64,000 bases of DNA from Diphasiastrum complanatum (taxonomy: Eukaryota > Streptophyta > Lycopodiopsida > Lycopodiales > Lycopodiaceae), in assembly GCA_029204225.1 (NCBI GenBank), contig CM055105.1, positions 16,191,353 to 16,255,352 on the forward strand, in the 5' to 3' direction. The translations under genes and the position numbers were made by a program. Shown here piece after piece: positions 11,450 through 20,441 of this stretch; the stretch's first letter is position 1; each line of letters starts with the position of its first letter. The notes under the pieces were generated by a model that did not search any database, was not told the origin of the DNA, and worked only from the letters and a program-made list of their open reading frames with translations.

Positions 11450-11910
11450 TGATCAAAATCTTAGGTGTTGAATCAGTGAAGCATAAACGACAGCAATAGA
11501 CTAAAGCCCTACAAGCAATAGACAAGACAATAGGTTCTCCCACGAAGAGCCCAAGCAATACCAATCAATAATCTGAAAAATGAGTGTACAAATGCCCCTA
11601 TAAATACCCTACCAATGAACCCTAAAATAGGAATTCAAAAGTAAAGGGAGGCAAAATGTGGAGGGAAAATAGTGCGCCCTCCTACGGGCCCCCACTCCAC
11701 ATATAACCATATAATAAGGGCCCAAGGCCAGTCCATGTCATAAAAAAGGACCCAGTGCGGGTCATAAGCATATAAAAAGGCTCTGGGGCCTATGTACATG
11801 ACTAATATAAAATGCGTAACCAGAAATATACATAACCAACAGTAAATGTAAAGAGGCCTGCGGAATATATGCAGAGTAGCCCAGTATCCTGTAGTCCGTA
11901 ACTATCTATT
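11450..11910 (-). repeat. 5' LTR of the nested gypsy element
   Basis: 11,450-11,699 matches the other LTR. 11,700 to about 11,910 is extra sequence before copia coding resumes and is read here as the U3 portion. A possible TATA-type AT-rich stretch lies in this part on the minus strand. The outer limit is uncertain by a few bases. Confidence 0.75.
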
Positions 11911-11913
11911 ACT

Positions 11914-12699
11914 CTCAACTCTCTTCCTAATTCTTACCTTCCATTTGTGTCATCATTGAGTATTTCTCTCAGGGGACAGCAAATCTCCTTCGACGAACTT
12001 GTTGGCTTACTTCTTCAAGAAGAGCAAACAAGGATCAACTTTGGTGAACAAGAAGATCAAGCTTTCTCATCTCTCCTCAAGACGAGATTTCTGCCACTTC
12101 AAATCTTGCTGGTTTTTCATCAGAAAACAGCTCATCTTCAACTTTACAAGTTGCTATATTTTCATCTATTGATTGGGTGATTGATAGCGGTGCCACACGC
12201 CATATGACTTATAACAAAGAAGTTTTCACAAAGCTTGTGAAAGTGCATGATGGAAGCAAAGTTCAAGGTGTTAATAACACCTCTTATCCTATCAAAGGTA
12301 TTGGAGTGATCCCCATTATCTTACCCAATGGTGAGGAAAAGTACATTCGTAATGTACTTTATGTTCCAATAATATATAAAGAATGCGTTCGGTACTTATC
12401 TTCAAAGCAAAGGTATCCATCATCAAATGACAACCCCTTACACACCTCAACAAAATGGTGTTGCCGAAAGAAAGAATCGCACTATTATGGAGATGGCTCG
12501 ATGCATGCTCAAGGCAAAGGGCCTATCTCACAAGTTTTGGGCTGAAGCGGTTATAACGGCGGCTTACATTAGTAATCGGTGTCCTACTAAAGCCTTGAAG
12601 GTATTAACTCCTTATGAAGTTTGGTATGGTAAGAAGCTTACTGTTTCTCACTTACGCATCTTTGGTTGCACGGCTTATGCTTTCATTAGGAGGGAGTAA
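11914..12699 (+). pseudogene. Ty1/copia remainder: gag end, protease, integrase end
   Basis: Copia gag resumes with LNSLPNSYLPFVSSLSIS and RGQQISFDELVGLLLQEEQT, then loses frame after EDQAF near 12,062. A protease segment follows (WVIDSGATRHMT at 12,174-12,209, with the DSGA active site) to VLYVP near 12,375. Immediately afterwards the frame changes and the sequence jumps to the end of the integrase core (YTPQQNGVAERKNRTI, catalytic Glu near 12,457). So most of the integrase and its zinc domain are deleted. The match ends in IFGCTAYAFIRRE at 12,696. No RT or RNase H remains. This is the 3' part of the element that starts at 5556. Confidence 0.9.
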
Positions 12700-13048
12700 A
12701 CATGTGTCAATTAGTACTTTTGTTCAGAGTGTTAAGAGCGAGCATTTGTTTGGAGAGAATTTTTCATTACTTGAAGAATCTTCTATGTCATCCCATGCCT
12801 CTTCGTGGGATTGCTTTGATGACACCATCGTTGATGCATCTCTTGATAGTTTGCTAAATTTTTATGATGAAGATGTTGGACAGCAGGTTCAGTCATCTTC
12901 TTTTGGTCATTTACAGCCTATTTTACATCATGAGCACTCCATTATGCTTTGGGAACAGCCTGCAGAAGATTATGTTGGGAACAATATTCATGTTGATAGT
13001 GAGCAATGGTCTTGGTCCTTATGGATTGCTTGGTGCCCTAATGTATGA
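12700..13048 (+). other. Unrecognised reading frame after the copia breakpoint
   Basis: An open frame of about 115 codons continues past the copia match and is joined to it in a different frame. It is acidic and Ser/Asp-rich (CFDDTIVDASLDSLLNFYDE). It does not resemble copia RT. It may be a fragment of a host gene or chance coding. No splice context settles this. Confidence 0.25.
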
Positions 13049-13538
13049 ACTGATGCCTTTATGCAGCATTCTTAGCCCATACAAATCGCTTGTTACATAA
13101 GTATTTTAGGCCTTCATGTTACTAATCTCCGGGTTCCAACTTTTACTTCAACACAAATACTTTTGTAGCTACTTAGTTTGCATATGAACTTTTGCAATCA
13201 ATCAAGCAGACATGTACGCTTCTACAATTATATCTTGGGCAACTATCTGAACTTTTCAATGCATGTTTTTCTTTCAAAGCAGACATTAGGGCCAATGTTT
13301 TTTTTGGCTGGGTAGTCATATGAACATACGGTACTTCTATGGCTATGGGCTTAGGTGCCATTTCACTTGATAGGACCAATGGTTATTTTATTCACAAAGA
13401 AGTGATTGCTTTTGGGCCAGTGGTCACTTTTATTCACAAGGTACATTGGCCTTTGGTATAGGGGCGCACTATTTCGGAAGGAGACTCAATCCAATTTCAT
13501 TCTCCATAGCAAAGATTTAGCCCTGAGTCAATAGAGTA

Positions 13539-13909
13539 AATATAGAAAACAAAGTGGCTCATAGATTGAATCACTCTTGAATTTTTTGCAGCAATCAACT
13601 TACTTTAGAAGGATGAGCTATTAACTATATTTGATGACTTTGAGTATCGTTGGGTGGAGGATGTTATTTGCTTCATGTTCATGGTCTACTTGAGCTTAAT
13701 ATGATGCCAAATCTACGATTCTGTAATATAGAAAACGAAATAGCTCATATATTGAATCACTCTTGAATGTTTAGCAGCAATCAGCTTACGTTAAAAGGAT
13801 TAGCTACTAACTATATTTGAGACTTTTAGTATTCTTGGGTGGAGGATGTTATTTGCTTCATGTTCATGGTCTACTTGAGCTTAATATGATGCTAAATCTA
13901 TGATTCTGT
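13539..13909. repeat. 186-bp tandem duplication
   Basis: Unit 1 (13,539-13,724) and unit 2 (13,725-13,909) both start AATATAGAAAAC and end GATTCTGT. They share long identical blocks such as GGGTGGAGGATGTTATTTGC. The rest of 13,050-14,620 holds no recognisable gene. Confidence 0.9.
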
Positions 13910-14692
13910 TCATAATATACTCCAAGTTAAGGAAATTCAAATGTCTAAAGGTCAACTGCAGTCCATATTGAGGAGATTCAAAATTCATAAAATTCAATTG
14001 ATGCTGGCTCACTTCCTTGAAGGTAAAGAGTGGACTTGGTCATGATGAAGCGACCATTGAAGTTCGGATTGAATTACACTTCCTAATTCTCATTGACTAA
14101 CAATATTGTGACATGCCAGATTCCGGTAGTTCAAACAAAAGTCCAAAAGCACTGCTGGCAACTGAAAAATAAGCAAAATAGACTGTTTGCAATTTGTACC
14201 ATAATATCACAAGGGAAAATGTATCACACTGAAGCACACTGAATATATATAGATATAAGCATATTCAGAACACAAACACGAAGCAGAAAAAAAGATGTGC
14301 AATTTTGTCTTTCAAGGAGGCCGACTGCAAAGTCTTGCATAATCATTATGTCCATGACAATAGGGTACATAGATGCTAGGAAGACCTACTTATGTCATCA
14401 ACGTCCAAAGAACAAAAGCAGATTAAACGTTCAATCTCAACTTTTATCCATGTTCTGAGGAACGCACAATGATTCTGAAGCATACTTGCAATTTGTATCT
14501 TTCTTTTCTGTTAGCAACAATTTTTGGTACTCATGTTTGAAGCGTTTAGGCTTATGCTAATATACAACAAAGATGTCAAATGACTTTATTGTATTCACTG
14601 TCAGATAACTCCGAATCTCAAAGCAATTAGTAACATTTCTGCAGTAATAGTCCGTCATGCTGCAAGTCATCTAAAACAGAGTTTATACTCAC

Positions 14693-14851
14693 TGCGCGAG
14701 GATTAAACTCCATTTCCGGAGTGAGAATCAGCGTTCTTCGTCGCCGGCGCATGCGAGCACAAAACAGGCGTGCACACACAAAGACGATGAAAGTCGTACT
14801 CACTGCAAAGCCAAGCACTGTCATGATCACATTCATAGTGGAGCTCATCAT
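14693..14851 (-). CDS. First exon of a RING-H2/ATL-like membrane protein (rest not found)
   Basis: Reading down from ATG 14,851, the exon encodes MMSSTMNVIMTVLGFAVST, a hydrophobic run that reaches FIVFVCARLFC and a basic stretch ARMRRRRR, ending MEFNPRA. An in-frame TAG lies a few codons upstream, so 14,851 is the first usable ATG; 14,848 is equally possible. The exon ends in phase 0 at a strong donor, A/GTGAGTAT (intron starts at 14,692). Known: a group of plant RING-H2 (ATL-type) E3 ubiquitin ligases begins with this one-pass membrane segment followed by VFVC(A/T)R(L/I)xC and carries the RING domain on later exons. No RING Cys/His pattern was found on the minus strand between 12,700 and 14,690. 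Either an intron filled with transposons separates the exons or the gene is truncated. The identification rests on recall of the N-terminal pattern. Confidence 0.5.
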
Positions 14852-15500
14852 CTTTGTCAAGCTGCTGCCCAGCTACCATGCAAATTACGACCAAGTCTAC
14901 GATGCCAACACGCACAGCATCTCCATCATGAGCATTTTCCAGCAAGTTCAAAACACTCTTTCAACAAGATATCAGCAAATCCCTACACTCCGAGAAAACC
15001 ATCCATCTCTCTAAGGAGAAGCAACAAGCCTCTGTGAACAAGAATACAAATCAAACTAGTGCAGCATCATACTACTGCATAGCTCAGGCTATGGCAGTGC
15101 CATCTATTTCGTAAGGATATGGGACAGAATGATCCAGAATGGCGATAGGGATGGAGATGGAGATGGAGATGGTGATGGATATAGAGAGCATTTGGCGTTG
15201 AGCTTTGACAAGAGAGATGGGAACGCGCCATTTTTCGCTGCTCCTCGGACCTGAACTGAAAGAGCGAGAAGAAAGGAAAGAAAGAGAAACGTCAAGAAGA
15301 AGAAAAAAGAAAAGAGAAAGCGTGTGAAAACGTCAAGAAGAAAAGACAGCGAGCACGTGGAAACGTCAAGACGGCCAGATGGCAGTCCAAACAGCGCCGA
15401 TTTGACTGGTGGCTTGTGTGCGTGGTCACGTGATGATAAAACAGCCGGAAAGATGTGGCTCATGAGACCATCATCGAAGCTACATGGACAAGACTTAAGT
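14852..15500 (-). promoter_or_regulatory. Possible 5' UTR/promoter region of the RING-H2-like exon
   Basis: Upstream of the exon on the minus strand is a strongly pyrimidine-rich region: GGAGAT repeats at 15,150-15,177 and GA-rich tracts at 15,256-15,350 on plus. This is a composition often seen in plant 5' UTRs and core promoters. A CACGTG G-box lies at 15,353-15,358 and a TCACGTGA palindrome at 15,426-15,433. No TATA box could be assigned with confidence. Confidence 0.3.
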
Positions 15501-15785
15501 GAAACCCCCCGCTGGGGCGTTCAAGCACGGGCCGGGCAACTGCAAGGCTGGGCGCCTAGCAGCCACAGGTGGCGCCAGGCACTGCCATGCCCAAGCACAC
15601 ACATGTGAGGTAAAAGGAGAGTTTACATATATATGCCCTCTGAGAAATCTCATAAGAATGCTTATGGGATCAAGTTTGGTTGCCCGGACACGTGGCACCC
15701 ATGCAGCCAATTTAAAAAATAGAATAAAAAAACTTGTGGTGCAGATCACACCGAGGCCACAGCCTCACGTGCTAGCAAGATGCGA

Positions 15786-15833
15786 CCCCCCCCCCCCCCC
15801 CCCCGGTCACGATTTAGGGTTCAGGGTTTAGGG
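15786..15833. repeat. Poly(C) tract followed by telomere-like TTTAGGG units
   Basis: About 19 consecutive C residues (15,786-15,804) are followed within nine bases by TTTAGGG, TTCAGGG, TTTAGGG (15,813-15,833). The first and third units are exact plant telomere repeats. Confidence 0.8.
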
Positions 15834-15958
15834 TGGGGGGAATCCACATTAATGACTTTCAAATTTTATGTCTTGCCATAAAATTTTATGTCTTCCACAT
15901 TAGTCTTGCCCAAGGGGTGGGGGGAATCCACATTAATGACTTTCAAATTTTATGTTTG
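15831..15958. repeat. 84-bp-offset direct repeat
   Basis: GGGTGGGGGGAATCCACATT plus the following 27 bases or so occurs near 15,832 and again near 15,916. Confidence 0.85.
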
Positions 15959-15959
15959 T

Positions 15960-17640
15960 CATTTTTATATGGAGTAAATTTGTGTATAGTAAAGTAAGGA
16001 GATCCTTACAAAACTTAACTTGGCTTACGTAGGTTTATTGAGCTAATAAAATAATTTATGAATGTAAATATGTAATATTTTGCCGGCAAAAAAATATGAG
16101 ATGCATGATTAGGAAGCAAAAGCTTTCAAAAATCAATAACTTAAAAAAATGCAGGATATTAGAAGGAAAATCCAAAGAGGTTTCCCAAACACTGGTGTCA
16201 CCCTTGGTTATGTTAAGAGTCACTGTTGAGGTATTTATTTTCTCTACATTTTCAAATGCGAATAAAGTGAATCCTCAAAATTTTACCCATTTGCTTGCAC
16301 TTTCGACAAATTCTTGTGATACTAGATTATCTTTTTTGAAATTGATACAAAAGGATTGACTTGCACTTTTGACAAATTATTGTGCTAATAGATTATCTTT
16401 TATGAAATCTACGTAAAAGGCTTACGAATTTTTTTAAGGTAGATTATGGCCCACTCTGGCTTGGCATTTCCATTTGAAAGGTAACTTAAAAAAATCAAAA
16501 CTCTATTATAAAATATAGCATAAATATATGTATAAGTGGTTGAAAGGTTCATACTTATTTTATTTGAAAGGTACCCTTGCATTATACATGTCATGTGAAA
16601 GGTTAAAAGAAAAGCCCATGAGGGTGAAAGGTGGGAGTGCACGTCAAATTAGATTTTGGAAGAACACGTCACACCATTCAAAAAGTCAAAACATGTGCAC
16701 CTTTTAAAAAATTCAAATGTAGACAATTCTTTAAGCATGGAAAAGGAGTTTTTAGAAATTGTTGCACTTGTTAAACAACTGTAAAATTTTGTTACAACCG
16801 TGAACACCCCATAAAACTCAAATTGTGGGCCATAAAAAATATCTATCCACAATGTAAAACTATTTGCCAATGTTTTATACGTTTTGTGACCTTTTTATCA
16901 AGTAAAATGGATGTAAAATTTTAGTGACCTCATTAATCTATATTGTAAAGTGTTTTGGCTTTGGATGGGAAATGGTTGTCGACGGTGGTTTACATTAGTT
17001 CGTAAATAATCCAAACACGGATTATCCATGAAAATTTCAGCTGTAACAAAAAATTCATGGGCATCATGAAGTAGTTTTTTGTTAGGCATAGACAATCCTA
17101 ATCCACAAATGCATTATCCTCAAATGGATTATCATGCATGCATTATTCTTGTGTGGATTAGTCACACGTAGATGATCTAGCCAATGACCACGTGTTGTTC
17201 TATCATGTTTGATTATGTTGAGCATTGAGATTATTGCACTTTTATGTGTATTTTATGTGTTTACTTTAAAAACATATTAGCTCTTTGTTGCAATACACTT
17301 GAATAAAGCAATGTTGTACTTCTTCGTTAATATTGAACGAATATTCATTAATATATAATTTAATATCATATATTGCTTATTGATTCTTAAAATGCTTTCC
17401 TGTATTGCATCGATAATCAAATGTCTCTATTTATCTATTGTTTACAACATCAATCCATTTTCATATCGCAAGTAGCTATCAAAAGAAAGGTTTCTATGTT
17501 ATCTCATTAGATATTATATCAGTGTCTTGAATAATCAATCAATTGAAAGAAAAACATCAAAAAAAATTTAAGCAATTTTTAAGTGTAATCCCGCCCACCC
17601 CGACGTCCAATATTGTTTCTGTGGAACAATCACCTAAGAA
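15960..17640. other. AT-rich intergenic DNA
   Basis: No gene, LTR or recognised transposon domain was seen. A short inverted repeat (TAATCCACA near 17,098 and TGTGGATTA near 17,153) encloses several ATGCATTAT motifs and could form a hairpin. Confidence 0.5.
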
Positions 17641-17990
17641 AGGCCTTGTAAGTAGGAGGTGGTGGTGAAGATGAATTTATGGTTCAAGATCACGCTCACA
17701 TATGTGGGTTTCCCGGATCCCCCAAGCCCCAAGAAGAAGTTTGTCCATAATCTTCTGAAAGGGGCCCTTTATCAGATCCAATCGGCGGTGCGCTTCGAGA
17801 TTGCCCCGCCCGCTGGGCGGGGTATTTGCATCCTTTGAGATTCGAAGAAAGGCATCCTCGTGCAAAGGAAGAGGGCGGCAAGGTAAAAACCGAAGCCTAG
17901 TGACATTGGGTAGCAAGCTTACTAGTCCGCCATCTAAAGTCCATTCAATCAAATTCGCCATTTTACATTTTATACCTTAGTGTCGATTTT
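17641..17990 (-). other. Probable mitochondrial-derived DNA next to nad2 copy
   Basis: More GC-rich than its surroundings and contiguous with the nad2 fragment, so it probably came in the same organelle transfer. It may be nad2 intron sequence, but no intron domain was identified. A 95-codon minus-strand frame here (17,961 to 17,677) matches no family I recognise. Confidence 0.4.
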
Positions 17991-18262
17991 CCGAGAGGAG
18001 TTGGTAACTCCAGTAAACCCATAAATCATAGAACAGCCAAACAATAATATTTCGGAGGAGAATGCACCTAGAATGAAATATTATAAGTCGGCTTCTGTGG
18101 AGAATTCAGAGTCTCTTTTTGACGTTGCGATCACATAAAAACATAAACTTTGAATAGCTAAATACATGGCAATAAAATCATGAGTCAGGATCATAAAAAG
18201 CATATTGCCAGTAGAGAGTAAAATTAATACAATAGTTTCAAAAGCATTCAAACGGCAAGAAA
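17991..18262 (-). pseudogene. nad2: Nuclear copy of mitochondrial nad2 fragment
   Basis: The minus-strand translation carries a conserved stretch of plant NADH dehydrogenase subunit 2 (complex I, mitochondrial inner membrane): FETIVLILLST, then MYLAIQSLCFYVIATSKRDS, EFSTEADL and, after an in-frame [22 protein letters not shown] and FTGVT. Seen damage: two codons are missing between AI and QSLC relative to the usual MYLAIELQSLC, a stop replaces the codon after ADL, and there are no start or flanking exons. Known: nad2 is a mitochondrial, trans-spliced gene in most plants. Inference: a decayed mitochondrial-to-nuclear insertion, not a functional gene. Confidence 0.85.
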
Positions 18263-19020
18263 CCTTTGCGAAAACATCACCATATCCCCAAATGACCTTG
18301 CCCCACGACCTTGCCCCAACAACTAGCCAACAGGAACTATAGGCAACATGGGTCCATTTCAATCATTTGGACGAGGGTGGATGGCACAAGGCCCTTAGTA
18401 CTACTCGCCTAAAGCAAAAATGTCATGTGCCAAATCTAAGCAAATAGCAATTACAATGGAAGTAAAGCTAAGAGCAAGAAAAGTACAAAGCATTCAAGAT
18501 AGCATATCCATAGAAAACTGGAAACACAAGGATATTAGCAATGAAAGAAAGAGTATAATCAATGGAGATTCAGCATTGATTCATGTGGATAGGGCACATG
18601 AGACCTAGCAATGGAGATCCTTGTGGCTCACATTCACAAGAAAGCTAGAAGCTCTCACTTGCAAATGAGCCAAAAGATCCACAAAATGATGTCTCTTGCC
18701 TAGTTATAGACAATGCTCTTACTTAACTTAACTTAACTATCTTGAGGGATAGTTAGCCCTTGTTAAGTATTATTCAAACTACATTGGGCCCTTATTGGCC
18801 TATTATCCTTATTAGTTACTTTGAAGGGCCTAAAGAGGGAACCGCCTTGTTCTTAAGGCTAATAGCTCCTTTTGGGCCTACAAAGCTTACAATGGATATT
18901 ATATTGTCTTAAAAAGCACTGATGTACTAAAAGTACATGACACTCCCCCTACTTAAACATTTTTGTTCTAAAAAATGAAGACGCTTGTCTTATCAGCCTG
19001 ATCGCCTTGGTAAAGTAGTC
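18263..19020. other. Intergenic, possibly LTR-like
   Basis: No gene. It contains TTAAC tandem copies near 18,722-18,738 and a TGACACTCCCCCTACTTAAACA segment near 18,938 of the kind seen in retrotransposon LTR ends. No partner was found. Confidence 0.3.
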
Positions 19021-20215
19021 ATGATTGAGGAAGTGTCGTCCAAAAACGTGTTGCCTCATTACATATGCAAAGCTGTCGAATTGAAAGTTCTTGTAATCTC
19101 AAGGAAGATGAGGTCCTTGAGTGATTTGCCTCATTGACAACTTCCTTGTCTAAATTGGCGTTTGTACTACTCAATTGAAAATCAATATTGAAAACAAAAA
19201 TATTGTCCTCATAATCCTCCGCATCATGTTTGTTGTCCTGATTTTCGATGTCCTTGCATTGACATTGTATTTGCAATTGGAATTTTCTGGGTCGATTCAA
19301 ATTGGGAACTACATTTATGTTGTCGATCTTGTGTACATTCCATAGCATTGCATAAATGTTGATTGTCCATTTCATGTGAATTCAATGGGGAATCAAGAGA
19401 TGTTGACGAAGTTGGCTGATTAATCTGTTGAATAGGCCATCATTGGTAATTGTTTTTCCTCGTCAAATTGCACTTTTGGTTCATCCTCCGATGATGCTGA
19501 TGAAGAATCATTAGATTCACTTGAATTCGTTTCCTACATTGGATCTTCCATACCAGACATTTCCTCTTGATCACTACCATTTTAATTCCCAAGACATGAT
19601 TGTAGCAAGTTCCCAATGTTGATTGTTCCTTCGAGATCAATATCAATGTGCTCTCCTTGATTTGAGTCCTGACTTTCACTATCAAATTGTTCATCATCCT
19701 CAAAATGTTGGATCCTTGAAGCTTCACCTCTTTGTTGGACATTTTGATGAAAATTTGTTGGCACACCTCTGGCTGCTATAGATTGTTGTGCTCATTGTTC
19801 CAACATTCCCCTGTCATTTTCAGGTCTCACCGGATATCCATTATGACTATGTAATACCTATTTTCCCTTGTCCATGTCAATTCTCCGGACATCTTGAGAA
19901 AATGTTACATTTTGTGATGGAGACGGTAGTCGGAACAATGTAGATGGCTCATTACCTCTTTGATCAGCTCCCGCAATTTTGTCTTGTCCACAAGATAGGC
20001 TAGCAAACAATTTTTCCCATTTCACCTCGTCAGCTTGCCGATCTTGTTTCATTTTATGCAACATTCCAACTATCAGATCTTGTGTGGCCTACAGTTTACT
20101 TAATATGTTTCCTTGTTGGTTCAAAACCTGCAGTTCTTCCATCACTTCTTCAGTAGGGCTCAATTGTCCATTGAACAATAGTAATGATAAACCACAACGG
20201 GTATGAGGAGTGGCA
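19021..20215 (-). pseudogene. Degenerate retrotransposon gag-like sequence
   Basis: From about 20,215 downward on the minus strand: LFNGQLSPTEEVMEELQVLN, a TAG, ATQDLIVGMLHKMKQDRQAD and then EVKWEKLFASL, followed near 19,760 by an acidic segment (EDDEQFDSESQDSNQGEHID). A further weak frame runs to 19,021. These are charged, coiled-coil-like features typical of gag N-termini, with several stops. There is no zinc knuckle or pol domain, so the family is uncertain. Confidence 0.5.
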
Positions 20216-20270
20216 TTATTGATTGTGCTATTCTATATGCAACGTTGCATAGGAGATGACGATTGTTCGT

Positions 20271-20425
20271 TGGATCTCAATGTTGGTTTCCGAACTTCAA
20301 CTTGGTTAAGTCTGATCATTGTTGGCGAGTTGGCTGCTTGTATGTCAAGTGGGTTTGGACGGCAAGAGTTGAAGGCTGGGAAGCTAAGTCGTGGTTCCCG
20401 GCTCCCTTTGGGATGTTTGCGCCAC
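20271..20425 (+). repeat. LTR 3' end, copy 1 (truncated)
   Basis: GGATCTCAATGTTGG to about GCGCCACA is repeated at 23,788-23,939 in the same orientation. The shared blocks are long: GAAGGCTGGGAAGCTAAGTC, and GTGGTTCCCGGCTCCCTTTG. Copy 1 is directly followed by a primer-binding site, so it is the end of a 5' LTR. Its left part is missing where it joins the gag-like remnant. Confidence 0.8.
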
Positions 20426-20428
20426 ATG

Positions 20429-20441
20429 TGGTATCAGAGCC
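20429..20441 (+). other. Primer-binding site
   Basis: TGGTATCAGAGCC on plus, a few bases after the LTR end. Confidence 0.85.

Larger units (their letters stand above)
6072..11913 (-). mobile_element. Ty3/gypsy retrotransposon nested in a copia element
   Basis: The element reads on the minus strand in the order LTR (about 11,910-11,450), primer site, gag, protease, RT, RNase H, integrase, LTR (6322-6072). The outer right edge is inferred from where copia gag coding resumes (CTCAAC at 11,914). The copy of the LTR at 6072-6322 aligns to 11,450-11,699 with five substitutions and one single-base indel. The 214 bp from 11,700 to about 11,913 have no counterpart next to 6322, so the 3' LTR has probably lost its U3 part. 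No clean 5-bp target duplication could be identified. The high LTR identity implies a fairly recent insertion, yet all coding parts are damaged. Confidence 0.85.

Noticed and set aside
15104-15463. 119-codon minus-strand frame rich in Phe, Leu, Ser and Pro
   Set aside because: It is the translation of GA/CT-rich low-complexity DNA; no domain, and it lies in the likely 5' region of the RING-H2-like exon.
17677-17961. 95-codon minus-strand frame
   Set aside because: Not a recognised protein; contiguous with the nad2 fragment and more likely organelle non-coding DNA.
20429-20441. Possible tRNA gene at TGGTATCAGAGCC sequences here and elsewhere
   Set aside because: Only the 3'-complement primer segment is present; no cloverleaf arms surround it.
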